Assembly: GCA_016234555.1 (NCBI GenBank)
Contig: JACRBJ010000005.1
Span: 91,882 to 155,881 of the forward strand
DNA: 64,000 nt
Reading direction: 5' to 3'
Source of the DNA: Chloroflexota bacterium
GTDB lineage: Bacteria; Chloroflexota; Anaerolineae; Anaerolineales; Villigracilaceae
The position numbers were made by a program, and so were the translations under genes. The notes beneath the pieces were generated by a model. It saw only the letters and a list, made by a program, of their open reading frames with translations, did no database searches and had not been told where the DNA came from. Each line of letters opens with the position of its first letter. Within the stretch, counting starts at the first letter, position 1. Positions 25,606-34,480 of this stretch are shown in pieces.

Positions 25606-26364
25606 CTACAATACATCCTGTCGGATGGTATCCCAACAACCCAGACAGGCCACGAGAATGCCGCCCAGGATTCCAATGGTCAATGCCAATCCATACGATT
25701 CGGCGTTGATGAGATTTTGGGAGACGACACCGGGGATGGTCCACGGGTCAAACTGCTCCCACTTCGAGCCGATGACAACCACGCCAAAGACGGTTGCCAC
25801 GATGCCGACACCCATCGCCAGTACGAAACTGCTCCAACGCAGGCTGATCCACAGGTGAATTGAAATGATCAACCAGGAGGCGAGATACGAGAGGATAAGA
25901 TTCTGCACAAGGGCAGCCCAGGGGATGGGCGCGTCGAAGCCCAAATCCGTCAGCCAGAAACGACCGATCAACCCCACTCCAACCGTCATCAGCCCAAGGA
26001 CAGCCATACTCATCCCGATGATTCCCATGCCGATAATTTGTTTGGCTAGATAGATGGTCCAGCGCGGCATGGGCAGGGCGTAAAGTTGCTTCCAGGTCTT
26101 ATTGTTGTGTTCCAGTGCTCCCAGCAATCCCATTTCAAGAGTCACAAAGAGCGGCAGGAGAAGCAGAACCCACATCATGGTCGTATGGTTGATGAGCGTC
26201 ATCCACGTATCGCCGCCAACACGGTACATCTTCCTCCCGTACTGGAAACCGACAGCCAGTTCAAGGAAAGCCAGAGCCAGCGGGGCAAGGAAAGCCAGCG
26301 CGAGGGTCAGGGTGCGTTTGGTTTTCAGCAGTTCAGCGTTCAAGGCACGAAGGATGGAAATCAT
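25606..26364 (-). CDS. ABC-2 type permease
   Basis: A 252-residue membrane protein with six TM helices of the lantibiotic-immunity/bacitracin ABC-2 permease type (start ILRALNAELLKTKRTLTLALAFLAPLALAFLE; middle LGALEHNNKTWKQLYALPMPRWTIYLAKQI). It partners the ATPase immediately upstream, overlapping it by four bases. The pair most likely exports or removes an amphipathic antimicrobial or lipid-linked compound. Confidence 0.88.
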   Translation of the reverse strand: MISILRALNAELLKTKRTLTLALAFLAPLALAFLELAVGFQYGRKMYRVGGDTWMTLINHTTMMWVLLLLPLFVTLEMGLLGALEHNNKTWKQLYALPMPRWTIYLAKQIIGMGIIGMSMAVLGLMTVGVGLIGRFWLTDLGFDAPIPWAALVQNLILSYLASWLIISIHLWISLRWSSFVLAMGVGIVATVFGVVVIGSKWEQFDPWTIPGVVSQNLINAESYGLALTIGILGGILVACLGCWDTIRQDVL

Positions 26365-27281
26365 ACGGATGCTCCTGTTTGTTGATCGGTCAACGTGAGG
26401 AAGATATCCTCCAGCGTGGGTTGGGTCAGGTTGAGTTGGTAAACCTGATGACCAGCTCGCACCAATTGCGAGTTGATCAATGCCAGGTCAGAAGCTCCGT
26501 TGACGGAAACTGTCAGATGATGGTTCTCCAGATGAGCTGCCTGCCAGCCGGATTGCAGCAACAACTCACGGGAAGCGCCCAACCGGTCAGTGGTCAGTGT
26601 GGCATGGTCGTGGTAGCGGGCGCGAAGTTCATCGGGCGCTCCCTGAAAGATCAACTGCCCGGCGTTAACGATCCCGATCTGGGTCGCCATCTGCTCCACC
26701 TCGCTCAACAGGTGACTGGAAAGAAAGACGGTAATCCCCTCGTGCGGCAGTCCGCAGATCAATTCGCGCATTTCGTGGATGCCTGCCGGGTCAAGACCAT
26801 TGGTCGGCTCATCGAGGATGAGAAGCTCTGGTTGACCAAACAACGCGACAGCCAGTCCCAATCGTTGACGCATCCCCAGCGAATATTCGCGGACGAGACG
26901 TCGGGCGGCATCTTCCATGCGGACAATGGACAGCGCCCATTGAATCTGGCTTGAAGTCCCGCCGACCATGCGACGGATCAATTCCAGATTCTCCCAACCG
27001 CTCAGGTGTGGATAAAGCGAAGGGGTTTCGACCAGCGAACCAACCCGGCGCAGGAGTTCGAGCGGCTGCTCAGAAAGAGAGCGACCGAATAAGTTGATTC
27101 TGCCTGCGTCAGGTCGGATCAAACCCAACAACATGCGGATGGTGGTGGTTTTACCAGCACCGTTCGGTCCCAAGAATCCGTAAATACTGCCAGGTGGGAT
27201 GTGCAAATCAAGTCCGTTGACTGCCTGAACATCCCCAAAGCGGCGGGTCAAATGTTCAGTGTCAATAATGTAGTGGGTCAT
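26361..27281 (-). CDS. ABC transporter ATP-binding protein
   Basis: A 306-residue ATPase. Walker A GPNGAGKTT is at about 38-46, the signature YSLGMRQRLGLA and Walker B LLILDEPTNGLDP follow, with an H-loop in FLSSHLLSEVEQM. The C-terminal 80 residues are the accessory region typical of BcrA/LanF-type exporters. The ATG at 27281 has a GGAGGAATA site, three bases after the upstream lipoprotein stop. It works with the ABC-2 permease. Confidence 0.93.
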   Translation of the reverse strand: MTHYIIDTEHLTRRFGDVQAVNGLDLHIPPGSIYGFLGPNGAGKTTTIRMLLGLIRPDAGRINLFGRSLSEQPLELLRRVGSLVETPSLYPHLSGWENLELIRRMVGGTSSQIQWALSIVRMEDAARRLVREYSLGMRQRLGLAVALFGQPELLILDEPTNGLDPAGIHEMRELICGLPHEGITVFLSSHLLSEVEQMATQIGIVNAGQLIFQGAPDELRARYHDHATLTTDRLGASRELLLQSGWQAAHLENHHLTVSVNGASDLALINSQLVRAGHQVYQLNLTQPTLEDIFLTLTDQQTGASV

Positions 27282-27283
27282 TC

Positions 27284-28084
27284 CTATTCCTCCAGAAAAT
27301 TCGGCGTCCACTCGCGTTGAATGGGACGCCCAGCCTTGAAGCGGAAGTCGCAGCAAGGTCCGCCACGCGCCAAGGTGGTGGTGCGAACCAATCCCGTATC
27401 CAGCGCCTGGCTGAGGGGAAAGTCACCCAAACACAGGTAGGGAGCCAGTTTGTCCGCTTGTTGGGATTGATAAAATTTGACGATTCCGCATTCGGTGTAG
27501 TCGACACCAAAGTCGAAATTTTCTCCATCGCCTTCGACAAAGGTCAATTTCCAGTCATCGGGATAGGGACTTTGCTCCGACCATTTTGCCATGCGGCGGA
27601 ATTCATCCTGGGCTGCTTTACCGGTGGGATTGCGGCTTTGTGCGGATGCCAGCGGATCATTGAAATTGAAGAGCGACTCGGTGGCGCGATAAAGGATGCG
27701 CCCGACTTCTTCCAGCGGCTGACCATGTGACAGCATGACCTGGTAGGAAGCCAGCGCAGTTGCCGACATGTAGAGCGTTTCGGTCAAGCTGTTGTCATCG
27801 CCGCCGATGAAGGGGACCTGTGGCAGGAGTACCTCATACGCCTTGCGGCTTTCATCCATGATGGCTGAGGCTTCCTGTTCACCGCACAACGCGACAATCT
27901 CATCGCAGACCGGGTTGAGGATGGCATTGAAATCATCCATCAACTGTGTGTAATTTTCCTGCCAGTAGGATGTGTCGGATGCAGATTCTGTCTGGCGCAC
28001 ACAAGACGCCAGACAAAGTCCGCAAAAGCCAGCCGCTGAAAGTTTCAGGAAATCACGACGAGTAAGCGACTGACTCGTTCTCAT
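27284..28084 (-). CDS. Tat-exported lipoprotein with L-2-amino-thiazoline-4-carboxylic acid hydrolase-like domain
   Basis: A 266-residue protein. The N-terminus has a twin-arginine motif (LTRRDFLKL) and then a lipobox (LCLASC), so it is probably exported folded and lipid-anchored. The rest resembles the ATC-hydrolase domain family: ALCGEQEASAIMDESRKAYEVLLPQVPFIGGDDN, ending TTTLARGGPCCDFRFK. Known members hydrolyse aminothiazoline carboxylate, but in this context a role in sensing or binding is equally possible. The start overlaps the CPBP stop (ATGA). Confidence 0.75.
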   Translation of the reverse strand: MRTSQSLTRRDFLKLSAAGFCGLCLASCVRQTESASDTSYWQENYTQLMDDFNAILNPVCDEIVALCGEQEASAIMDESRKAYEVLLPQVPFIGGDDNSLTETLYMSATALASYQVMLSHGQPLEEVGRILYRATESLFNFNDPLASAQSRNPTGKAAQDEFRRMAKWSEQSPYPDDWKLTFVEGDGENFDFGVDYTECGIVKFYQSQQADKLAPYLCLGDFPLSQALDTGLVRTTTLARGGPCCDFRFKAGRPIQREWTPNFLEE

Positions 28085-28938
28085 CCCACGGCCTCCAATT
28101 TGGGAGAAGGGTTGATTTGCCCGTTTTGCAAAGTCTCCAGCGGGAGGGAATCCGGCTCCACCTTGCGAAGGAGGAAAAGCCCATAGAGGAATAAAGGCAG
28201 CGTAATCAGGATGCTGATCAGGGCGTTGGTCGGTGACATGGCAGGAGGTACGGTTCGCAATCCACCGCCGACAGCAACCTCGCGCAGTGTGCCAGCCCAA
28301 TCCACCGCGGCGTGCAGGATCATCATGGGCCAGATGGAACGATTCCGCAGCATACAGGCGGCAAAGATCACGCCGAAGAAGAGTGAAAAGATGATTTGTG
28401 TCACGTTGTTCAGCAGGGGTTTGCGTCCCTGAATGAAGTTCGCAAGGTGAGCGAGTCCGAACAACAGGCTGGACGCCAGCACAGCAAAATAGATTCCCTT
28501 TTTGGAACGTCCCCACTTTTGCAGGAACGTCACCGTGACCACGCCGCGACAGAGAAGTTCCTCGACCCAGCCAGTGGACAGGGCGGTCAGCAGGTGAAGC
28601 ACGATGAGCATGGGCTTGGATGTATCAATGACGACGCCCTCATCCATGTTGATCAGGGTGAAGAGCAGCAGGGGCCAGCCGAGCCACAGCGCGCGCCACT
28701 TTTTAGGCGGGGTGATTCCCGCAATCTCCAGCCAACCGAAGCTGGCAAGCATGAGGAGGCAGAGAAATCCAACCAGACCCTGCTCGAAGATGATGGTCAA
28801 ATAGAATGCGGTCTGCTTTTCCAAATATGGGGCGAGGAAATCCTGGAAGGGAATCTCGGTCAGGAAAATCCCGGCAAAAGTCGCCAAAATCGAGAAAAGT
28901 AGCGGATGCTCAAGGGCAAAGTTTTTTAGTTTGTTCAT
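28081..28938 (-). CDS. CPBP family intramembrane metalloprotease
   Basis: A 285-residue protein with about eight TM helices. CPBP (Abi/Rce1-like) motifs are WVEELLCRGVVT (EExxxR), FGLAHLANF and the late LHAAVDW. In Gram-positive bacteria such proteins often give bacteriocin self-immunity or process prenylated peptides. It is the first gene of the operon CPBP, lipoprotein, ATPase, permease, directly downstream of a two-component system, fitting a peptide-resistance module. Confidence 0.88.
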   Translation of the reverse strand: MNKLKNFALEHPLLFSILATFAGIFLTEIPFQDFLAPYLEKQTAFYLTIIFEQGLVGFLCLLMLASFGWLEIAGITPPKKWRALWLGWPLLLFTLINMDEGVVIDTSKPMLIVLHLLTALSTGWVEELLCRGVVTVTFLQKWGRSKKGIYFAVLASSLLFGLAHLANFIQGRKPLLNNVTQIIFSLFFGVIFAACMLRNRSIWPMMILHAAVDWAGTLREVAVGGGLRTVPPAMSPTNALISILITLPLFLYGLFLLRKVEPDSLPLETLQNGQINPSPKLEAVG

Positions 28939-29070
28939 GGAAAACTCCTTGTTATTTTGTTATTCCCAAATGGATGAAGGGAACAGGGCAATGTTGATGT
29001 TGACCATGAAATCATACGAACACTTTGTCTCGCCCCTGTCTTGGAATTGTCGCAAATTTGTCGCAGAATC

Positions 29071-29104
29071 AAAAAGACTTCCGAGGTGCATTTCGGAAGT
29101 CTTT
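29071..29104 (-). terminator. Terminator of the two-component operon
   Basis: AAAGACTTCCGA and TCGGAAGTCTTT form a 12-bp stem, followed by a T run on the minus strand just after the kinase stop. Confidence 0.85.
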
Positions 29105-29121
29105 ACTGGTTTTGATACAGG

Positions 29122-30672
29122 TTATGCTTTTGGCAGATGAACCGTGAAGCAACTCCCCTTGCCAGGCATACTTTCCGCGCCGACACTGCCACCCATTGCT
29201 TCAACCAATTCCCTGGACAGGGCCAACCCCAATCCTACGCTTTCGGACGTGGCATTCCTGCCCCGATAGAACCGCTCCCAGATGTGAGTCAGGTCGGCAG
29301 GATCAATCCCCTCACCGGTGTCGCGGACTTCGATCCGCACAGTTTCCGATTCATTTTCAGCCAGCACGACAACGATTCCTCCGGGAGGAGTATGACGGGC
29401 GGCATTCCGCAAGAGGTTGAGCAGGACTTGCTCCAGGCGGCGGGCATCCACCAGAACCGGAGATAAACCATCGGGGAGACTGGCATTCACCTCCACTCGT
29501 CCCGACTGCCACGCAAGCGGCGCAAAATCCCCCACAACCCGACTAATAAGCGGCAGCAATTCTGTCGGTACACATTCGAGGCGCAGACTGTTGACCTCTG
29601 CCTGCGAAAGCGTGAACAGGTCATCGATCAGACCGGAGAGGCGTTGGATTTCCCTTTCCATCATTTCCAGGTTTGCATGTGTCTCAGATGGCGAAGCCAA
29701 TGTGGTTTCTACAGCGGCTCGCAACGTGGCAACCGGCGTTCTCAACTCGTGCGAGACATTGGCAACCAGATTGCGGCGGGACTGCAAGACCTGCGCCACC
29801 GTATCCCGTTCGGATTTCAAATCCACGAGGGTGGTCTCCAGTTTTTCTGCCATCGCGTTGAAGTCTGATTGTAGGCGGGCGACCTCATCCTCACCGTCCA
29901 CCACGACACGGGCTTGATAGTCGCCAGCGCGCAGAGCTGACGTTGTAGCAGTTAGCGCCTCGAGGCGACGAGTGGTGCGGCGCGCGACAAAATATGAAAA
30001 AATCGCCAGCGGCGGGAGCAGAACCGCCAGCGCCGCAATCATAACAATCGTGATCAAACTAAAGGCCGGGAAAAATGTCACCAGCAGACCGGTGACTAGT
30101 GAAGACAAAGGGTCCTCGGTCTCAGACCAAATCTGCATGGCCGTCCCCGAATAGGGTGCCAGAAGAAAAGCGACCAAGGCAGCCAGAAAGGCGAAGAAAA
30201 CCACCACAGTCAGGTGCGCGTGGGTCAGCGACCACAACATACGCTCGCGGCGCATCCTGTCCCAACGCAGCCACAAGCGCGCCCCACCGCGAGCCAGGAA
30301 ATATCCGGGGCCGGTAAGCACCAACAAGGTGATGATTGCATCGTTATCCCATGTGGAGGAACGCCAGAGCGTATCCAGACCGAACAGGTTCCCTAGGTTG
30401 AATATCCCAACCACCATGACCAGACTCAAGCCAAGTCCCACGGCCAATTCCCAGACGGTTTGTTTCTGCCAGCCGCCCTGCGGAATTTGGATACGCAAGA
30501 CTGCCCACATCCCGCACGCGCCGCAGAGGAAGAACAAGCCCGACTGGAAGACAAACCAGTCCACATGACCATCAAAGTAGCCAGCAGCAACCAATATCAG
30601 CAGTCCAAGCAGCAAACTCTCCCCCAGCCCTTGCAACGGATGGATAGTCCATAACAGAGCGCCTTTTTTCAT
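29122..30672 (-). CDS. Membrane sensor histidine kinase
   Basis: A 516-residue kinase. Several N-terminal TM helices span about 1-230, a HAMP linker follows (FVARRTTRRLEALTATTSALRAGDYQARV), then HisKA with phospho-acceptor His308 (VSHELRTP), and HATPase_c with LLNLLRNAARHT, DTGEGID and SVGLGLALSRELVEAMGG. The ATG at 30672 overlaps the response regulator stop (ATGA). The multi-TM sensor without a large external loop resembles intramembrane-sensing kinases that watch cell-envelope stress. The likely target is the adjacent CPBP-ABC operon. Confidence 0.93.
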   Translation of the reverse strand: MKKGALLWTIHPLQGLGESLLLGLLILVAAGYFDGHVDWFVFQSGLFFLCGACGMWAVLRIQIPQGGWQKQTVWELAVGLGLSLVMVVGIFNLGNLFGLDTLWRSSTWDNDAIITLLVLTGPGYFLARGGARLWLRWDRMRRERMLWSLTHAHLTVVVFFAFLAALVAFLLAPYSGTAMQIWSETEDPLSSLVTGLLVTFFPAFSLITIVMIAALAVLLPPLAIFSYFVARRTTRRLEALTATTSALRAGDYQARVVVDGEDEVARLQSDFNAMAEKLETTLVDLKSERDTVAQVLQSRRNLVANVSHELRTPVATLRAAVETTLASPSETHANLEMMEREIQRLSGLIDDLFTLSQAEVNSLRLECVPTELLPLISRVVGDFAPLAWQSGRVEVNASLPDGLSPVLVDARRLEQVLLNLLRNAARHTPPGGIVVVLAENESETVRIEVRDTGEGIDPADLTHIWERFYRGRNATSESVGLGLALSRELVEAMGGSVGAESMPGKGSCFTVHLPKA

Positions 30673-31376
30673 GCGGCATGCCCCGTCCGGTTGAAGCGGT
30701 ATCCAATGCCCCAAACCGTCTCGACGCAATCGCCAAGACTTTCAAGTTTTTTGCGCAGCCTCAATATGGCGTTATCCACCGAGCGGTCACCGGGGATATA
30801 AGATTCACTCCAAATGGTTTCCAACAGGTAACTGCGGCTGAAGGTCCGCCCCGGGTTGCGCGCCATGAGACAGAGCAATTCAAATTCGGTGCGCGTCAGG
30901 TCGAGTTGTTCCCCGTTCAATTTTGCCAGATAGGAGGTCGGATCAAGTTGCAATGCTCCCACGGAGAATGGAGACTTCTCCGTGGACCGGTCCGTTGCCA
31001 CAATGGACTGGATATTCTCGATGCGCCGCAACAGGGCGCGGACACGCGCAATCAGCTCCCTCATCCCGAAGGGCTTGGTGAGGTAATCGTCCGCGCCCAC
31101 CTCCAAGCCGATGACACGGTCAGCCTCTTCGGTATGTGCGGTTAACATCAGCACCGGCACCGCCGACCTCTGGCGGATGCGGCGCAGCACTTCCAAGCCA
31201 TCGAGTTTGGGCAGCATCCAATCCAAAATCACCAGATCGGGTGGGCTATTCTGGAATGTTTCAAGCGCCGACATCCCATCTGCGGCATGTTGGACATGAT
31301 AACCGTTGACTTCGAGTTCCTTGATGACCATCCCTGCCAGGTCCCGGGCATCTTCGACAAAAAGTATGGTGGGCAT
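30669..31376 (-). CDS. OmpR/PhoB-family response regulator
   Basis: A 235-residue regulator. The receiver domain is at 1-115 (FVEDARDLAGMV acidic pocket; phospho-Asp in LVILDWMLPKLDG; MLTAHTEEAD; DDYLTKPFG), with a winged-helix DNA-binding domain at about 135-230 (LDLTRTEFELLCLMARNPGRTFSRSYLLETIW, VDNAILRLRKKLE). The ATG at 31376 begins MPTILFVEDA; a TATAAT element ends six bases before it, so the mRNA is probably leaderless. Co-transcribed with the kinase. Confidence 0.95.
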   Translation of the reverse strand: MPTILFVEDARDLAGMVIKELEVNGYHVQHAADGMSALETFQNSPPDLVILDWMLPKLDGLEVLRRIRQRSAVPVLMLTAHTEEADRVIGLEVGADDYLTKPFGMRELIARVRALLRRIENIQSIVATDRSTEKSPFSVGALQLDPTSYLAKLNGEQLDLTRTEFELLCLMARNPGRTFSRSYLLETIWSESYIPGDRSVDNAILRLRKKLESLGDCVETVWGIGYRFNRTGHAA

Positions 31377-31382
31377 ACGGAC

Positions 31383-31388
31383 ATTATA
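31383..31388 (-). promoter_or_regulatory. -10 element giving a leaderless response-regulator mRNA
   Basis: TATAAT on the minus strand, six bases before the ATG, places the start site at or next to the A of the ATG. There is no Shine-Dalgarno sequence and only a poor -35. Confidence 0.5.
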
Positions 31389-31478
31389 ACCACTGGTCAA
31401 CTGGACAGGAAAAAACCCGCCGCGCGGTTGGGGCGGGATGGATGGCGGAGGTCTAAACTATAAGCAGAGAGATAAGCC

Positions 31479-32024
31479 ATGTTTGAAATACGCCCCAACA
31501 CCTTTGGCTTCGACCAGCCTGACAGTCCAAAAGCGGCAAACCATGCCGTGCTCACTCAGCATACCCTTGACCTGTTCAACACCGCACGCTGGAAGGCAAA
31601 ACTCGAGGAAATGAAAAGCTTCCTCTTCCAGCTGGATCGCTCCCTGCTGGACCTGAACGAAATCCCCAAGCGTCGGATTTGCTCACGTCATCACGGCGGG
31701 ATTAAACCTGTCAGCATCGACAAAATCTGCGGCACACTGGGACGCTCGGCCGATTTCGACTCCCACTTTCTTCCGCTGTCCGACCGCATCCGTGACCGAT
31801 GGGTCGGCGTGGCGACTGCCCGTATCCTGAACCTTCCACTTGCCCCCGTCACCTTGATCCAAATCGGCGACTGCTATTTTGTCGTGGACGGTCATCACCG
31901 CATCTCCGTTGCCCGTGCTTTGGGAGAATCTGCCATCGATGCGGAGGTCACTGTTTGGAACATTTGCGGCCCATTGCCAAGGAAGACCGAACCCGCCTCT
32001 CGTCCAGTCCTGCGGCTTGCCTGA
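31479..32024 (+). CDS. ParB/sulfiredoxin-fold nuclease-like protein
   Basis: A 181-residue protein. The C-terminal third carries IGDCYFVVDGHHRISVARALGESAIDAEVTVW, the hallmark of the ParB/Srx fold (GxHR box), after a helical N-terminal region (LTQHTLDLFNTARWKAKLEEM). Such stand-alone ParB-like proteins may bind nucleotides or act as regulators; chromosome partitioning is unlikely without ParA. It lies between the divergent two-component operon and the ECF operon, with a terminator behind it. Confidence 0.78.
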   Translation: MFEIRPNTFGFDQPDSPKAANHAVLTQHTLDLFNTARWKAKLEEMKSFLFQLDRSLLDLNEIPKRRICSRHHGGIKPVSIDKICGTLGRSADFDSHFLPLSDRIRDRWVGVATARILNLPLAPVTLIQIGDCYFVVDGHHRISVARALGESAIDAEVTVWNICGPLPRKTEPASRPVLRLA

Positions 32025-32042
32025 AAAACATCCACAATATCG

Positions 32043-32075
32043 ACGCCTTTGGAAAACCCAGGGGCGTTTTATTTT
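32043..32075 (+). terminator. Terminator of the ParB-fold gene
   Basis: ACGCCTTTGG pairs with CCCAGGGGCGT (including G-T pairs), followed by TTTATTTT, 18 bases after the stop. Confidence 0.65.
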
Positions 32076-32163
32076 CTCTGAACCACTTACCAATTTTGAA
32101 CCTTTTGCCCATTCATTGGTACATATTGATGAACACAGAATGGCACAGGCAAAAGGTAATAAA

Positions 32164-32775
32164 ATGGTCTCATCCGCGCTGACGAAACAATTTCCACTCT
32201 TTGAGCGGGAAACAAATCATCCCATGACGGAACACGATCAGGATCTTGAATTAATCCACCGCATGAAGGCGGGCGACGATGATGCTGTGCGCGAGTTGTA
32301 CGCGCGCCACGGTCAGCGACTCTACGCCTATGCCCTGCGCCTGACGAACGATCCCGCCACCGCCGAGGACGTGGTTCAAACCACGCTGGTTACCGCCTGG
32401 CGGACCGCCCACACCTTTCGCGGCGAGGGACGCCTCATCGCGTGGCTGCTGGGCATCATCCATCACACGGCAATGAAAAGCCTGAGGCACACGCACCAGC
32501 CTCTTGACGAAATGGAAGAAACTGTCAACGGGAACCAGCCCACGCCCGAGGATCAGGCTGAGGTCGGCGAAACGAAGCGCTGGGTCCGTCAGGGATTGCA
32601 AAACCTGTCGCCCGAACATCGCGCCGTGCTGGAACTCGTTTTCTATCAGGGGCTTTCGCTGGACGAAGTGGCGAAGGTCTGCGGTTGTCCGCTGGGCACG
32701 GTCAAGAGCCGTTTGAGTTATGCGCGTCAGCATTTGCGCGGCGTCCTCAGCCGCACCGAGGAGGATTGGCGATGA
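32164..32775 (+). CDS. ECF RNA polymerase sigma factor
   Basis: A 203-residue sigma-70 family protein. Region 2 (LYARHGQRLYAYALRLTNDPATAEDVVQTTLVTAWR) and region 4 (LSPEHRAVLELVFYQGLSLDEVAKVCGCPLGTVKSRLSYARQHLR) are clear; region 3 is absent, as in ECF factors. The ATG at 32164 has an AAAGG site; an alternative ATG at 32224 would remove 20 residues that are probably not structured. The stop overlaps the anti-sigma ATG. It directs transcription of a small regulon, probably including the transport genes behind it. Confidence 0.93.
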   Translation: MVSSALTKQFPLFERETNHPMTEHDQDLELIHRMKAGDDDAVRELYARHGQRLYAYALRLTNDPATAEDVVQTTLVTAWRTAHTFRGEGRLIAWLLGIIHHTAMKSLRHTHQPLDEMEETVNGNQPTPEDQAEVGETKRWVRQGLQNLSPEHRAVLELVFYQGLSLDEVAKVCGCPLGTVKSRLSYARQHLRGVLSRTEEDWR

Positions 32776-33635
32776 ACCACGAAGATCAAGTTGTTTTGTA
32801 TGCGGCAAATCAAATGAATTCAGACGAACGTGCCCGCTTTGAAAAACATCTTGCGGACTGCGCCGACTGTCAAGCTGATTTGCGGATGTGGAAGTCGGTT
32901 GCTGACGAAATTCACGCTGCGGACTCAACCGAAGTTGCTCCTCCCCATCTGGCTGATTCTGCCCTTGAGCGAATCCACCAACCCGCCGCCCCTCGAGCGG
33001 CATTGCGTCGCGTGGTCCAGTTGTTGCGCTCGCAGACGCCTCTCGTGCAGCGCGAGATGTTTCCCGCCACCGCGGCGGTGATGGCGCTGGGCGTGATCGT
33101 CGCGTTGATCTCGAAACACGCAGAGTTCATTTACTTCATCGCCCCGCTGATGGCTGCCGCCAGCCTGAGCATCCTCTTCGGACCTGAGCACGACCCCGCT
33201 CATGAGTTGGCGCTTTCCACACCCACCTCATCGTGGAAGTTACTGCTCGCCCGTCTGAGCATCGTCTCTGCCTACAACCTATTGCTGGCACTTGCTGCAA
33301 TGTTGGTTTTGATGATCGCTTTTCCTGTGGATCTGATCGGCACGTTGACTCTGGGTCTGCTCGCGCCGATGGCTTTTCTCTCCGCGCTGGCTCTTCTGCT
33401 TTCGATGTGGATTGGGACCAACAACGCCATCGCCATTTCATACTTTCTCTGGCTGGCACAATCCATACCATTTCAGGTGGTTGGCGTATGGACGACTTCG
33501 CCCGCGTGGGAATCTTTCCTCCATGCCTACCGCGAGTTTTGGCACAGCCCCATGCTGTTGCTGGTACTGACCGTGCCTGTGCTGTTTGTCGCACTGTTAT
33601 CTGCCAACCGTCCTGTGTTTCGATTGACCGCGTAA
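32772..33635 (+). CDS. Anti-sigma factor with zinc finger and multi-spanning membrane domain
   Basis: A 287-residue protein. The N-terminal zinc anti-sigma motif H-x3-C-x2-C (HLADCADC, about residues 24-31) binds ECF factors. Residues about 95-285 form roughly six TM helices, more than the single helix of standard membrane anti-sigma factors. This membrane part resembles an ABC-2-type or sensor domain. It overlaps the sigma gene (ATGA), a typical sigma/anti-sigma pair. Confidence 0.88.
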   Translation: MNHEDQVVLYAANQMNSDERARFEKHLADCADCQADLRMWKSVADEIHAADSTEVAPPHLADSALERIHQPAAPRAALRRVVQLLRSQTPLVQREMFPATAAVMALGVIVALISKHAEFIYFIAPLMAAASLSILFGPEHDPAHELALSTPTSSWKLLLARLSIVSAYNLLLALAAMLVLMIAFPVDLIGTLTLGLLAPMAFLSALALLLSMWIGTNNAIAISYFLWLAQSIPFQVVGVWTTSPAWESFLHAYREFWHSPMLLLVLTVPVLFVALLSANRPVFRLTA

Positions 33636-33640
33636 ACCGT

Positions 33641-33667
33641 GTAGGGGCGGGGTGACCCCGCCCCTAC
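33641..33667. repeat. GTAGGGGCG palindromic repeat, copy 3
   Basis: GTAGGGGCGGGGT and its complement around a short centre, between the anti-sigma gene and the first permease. Same family as 13265 and 16341. Confidence 0.85.
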
Positions 33668-33686
33668 ATTCGAATTGGAGTAACCC

Positions 33687-34472
33687 GTGTCTCAATTTTT
33701 CGGCGTCACACGCCACGAATTCACCATGTCCATCCGCCGCCCTGGCTTTTGGATTGCATACGCCCTGCTCAGCCTATTCTATTTCGTCTCGATTCTCACG
33801 CCCTCGATGGACGGGACCAGCGACATGATCCTCCCCGATCAAATCGTGCCAATGGCTGGACATATCGTCTTCCTGTTCAACATCTTTTTTCCGCTGCTGG
33901 CTGGCATCCTCTCCGCCGACCGAATGCAGCGTGACTTCCGCAACGGCGTCCACGAGCTGCAACGCAGCACCCCGTTTTCGCTTCCGATGTATATCCTTGC
34001 CAAATATTTGGGTGTGTTGGTATCCGTGCTGATCCCCATGTTCCTGTTGGTCTCTGCCACAGGAGTTGCACTGGTGATGAAACACCTCGCCACGCCAGAC
34101 ATTCTGTTTCCGTTGCTGCTGGCATTCCTCAGCATCGCGGTTCCGTCACACGCTTTTGTCGTCGCGTTCTCGCTGGCTTGCCCGCTGGTGATGCCGTTGC
34201 GGGTGTATCAGGTGCTGTTCACAGGCTACTGGTTCTGGGGTAACCTGCTCAGCCCAAAGGCTTTTCCAACCATCAGCGACACCGTCCTGAATGCGGCTGG
34301 ACAATATCCGCTGCAAGCCTTCTTCGGTGTGTACAACGACTCGACGCACAAGGTCACGCAGGGATTCACTGTACCCGAAGCGATTACCAACCTAATCGTG
34401 TTGACCGCCTGTATCGCCGCCGTTCTCTTCGTCCTCGACCGTTACCTGCACTGGCTGGAACGCCGCGCCTAG
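33687..34472 (+). CDS. ABC-2-type permease-like membrane protein
   Basis: A 261-residue protein with six TM helices. RHEFTMSIRRPGFWIAYALLSLFYF, then ILSADRMQRDFRNGVHELQRSTPFSLPMYILAKYLGVL, is the typical ABC-2 permease pattern (cytoplasmic elbow helix and coupling loop). It starts with GTG at 33687, supported by a GGAG site eight bases upstream. It probably forms a heterodimer with the next gene and uses the ATPase at 36725. Confidence 0.8.
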   Translation: MSQFFGVTRHEFTMSIRRPGFWIAYALLSLFYFVSILTPSMDGTSDMILPDQIVPMAGHIVFLFNIFFPLLAGILSADRMQRDFRNGVHELQRSTPFSLPMYILAKYLGVLVSVLIPMFLLVSATGVALVMKHLATPDILFPLLLAFLSIAVPSHAFVVAFSLACPLVMPLRVYQVLFTGYWFWGNLLSPKAFPTISDTVLNAAGQYPLQAFFGVYNDSTHKVTQGFTVPEAITNLIVLTACIAAVLFVLDRYLHWLERRA

Positions 34473-34480
34473 GATTTCTC

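Noticed and set aside
32102..32163. Promoter directly before the ECF sigma gene
   Set aside because: TTGAAC is present at 32096 but no acceptable -10 follows at 16-18 bases; an ECF-type promoter could not be defined by eye.
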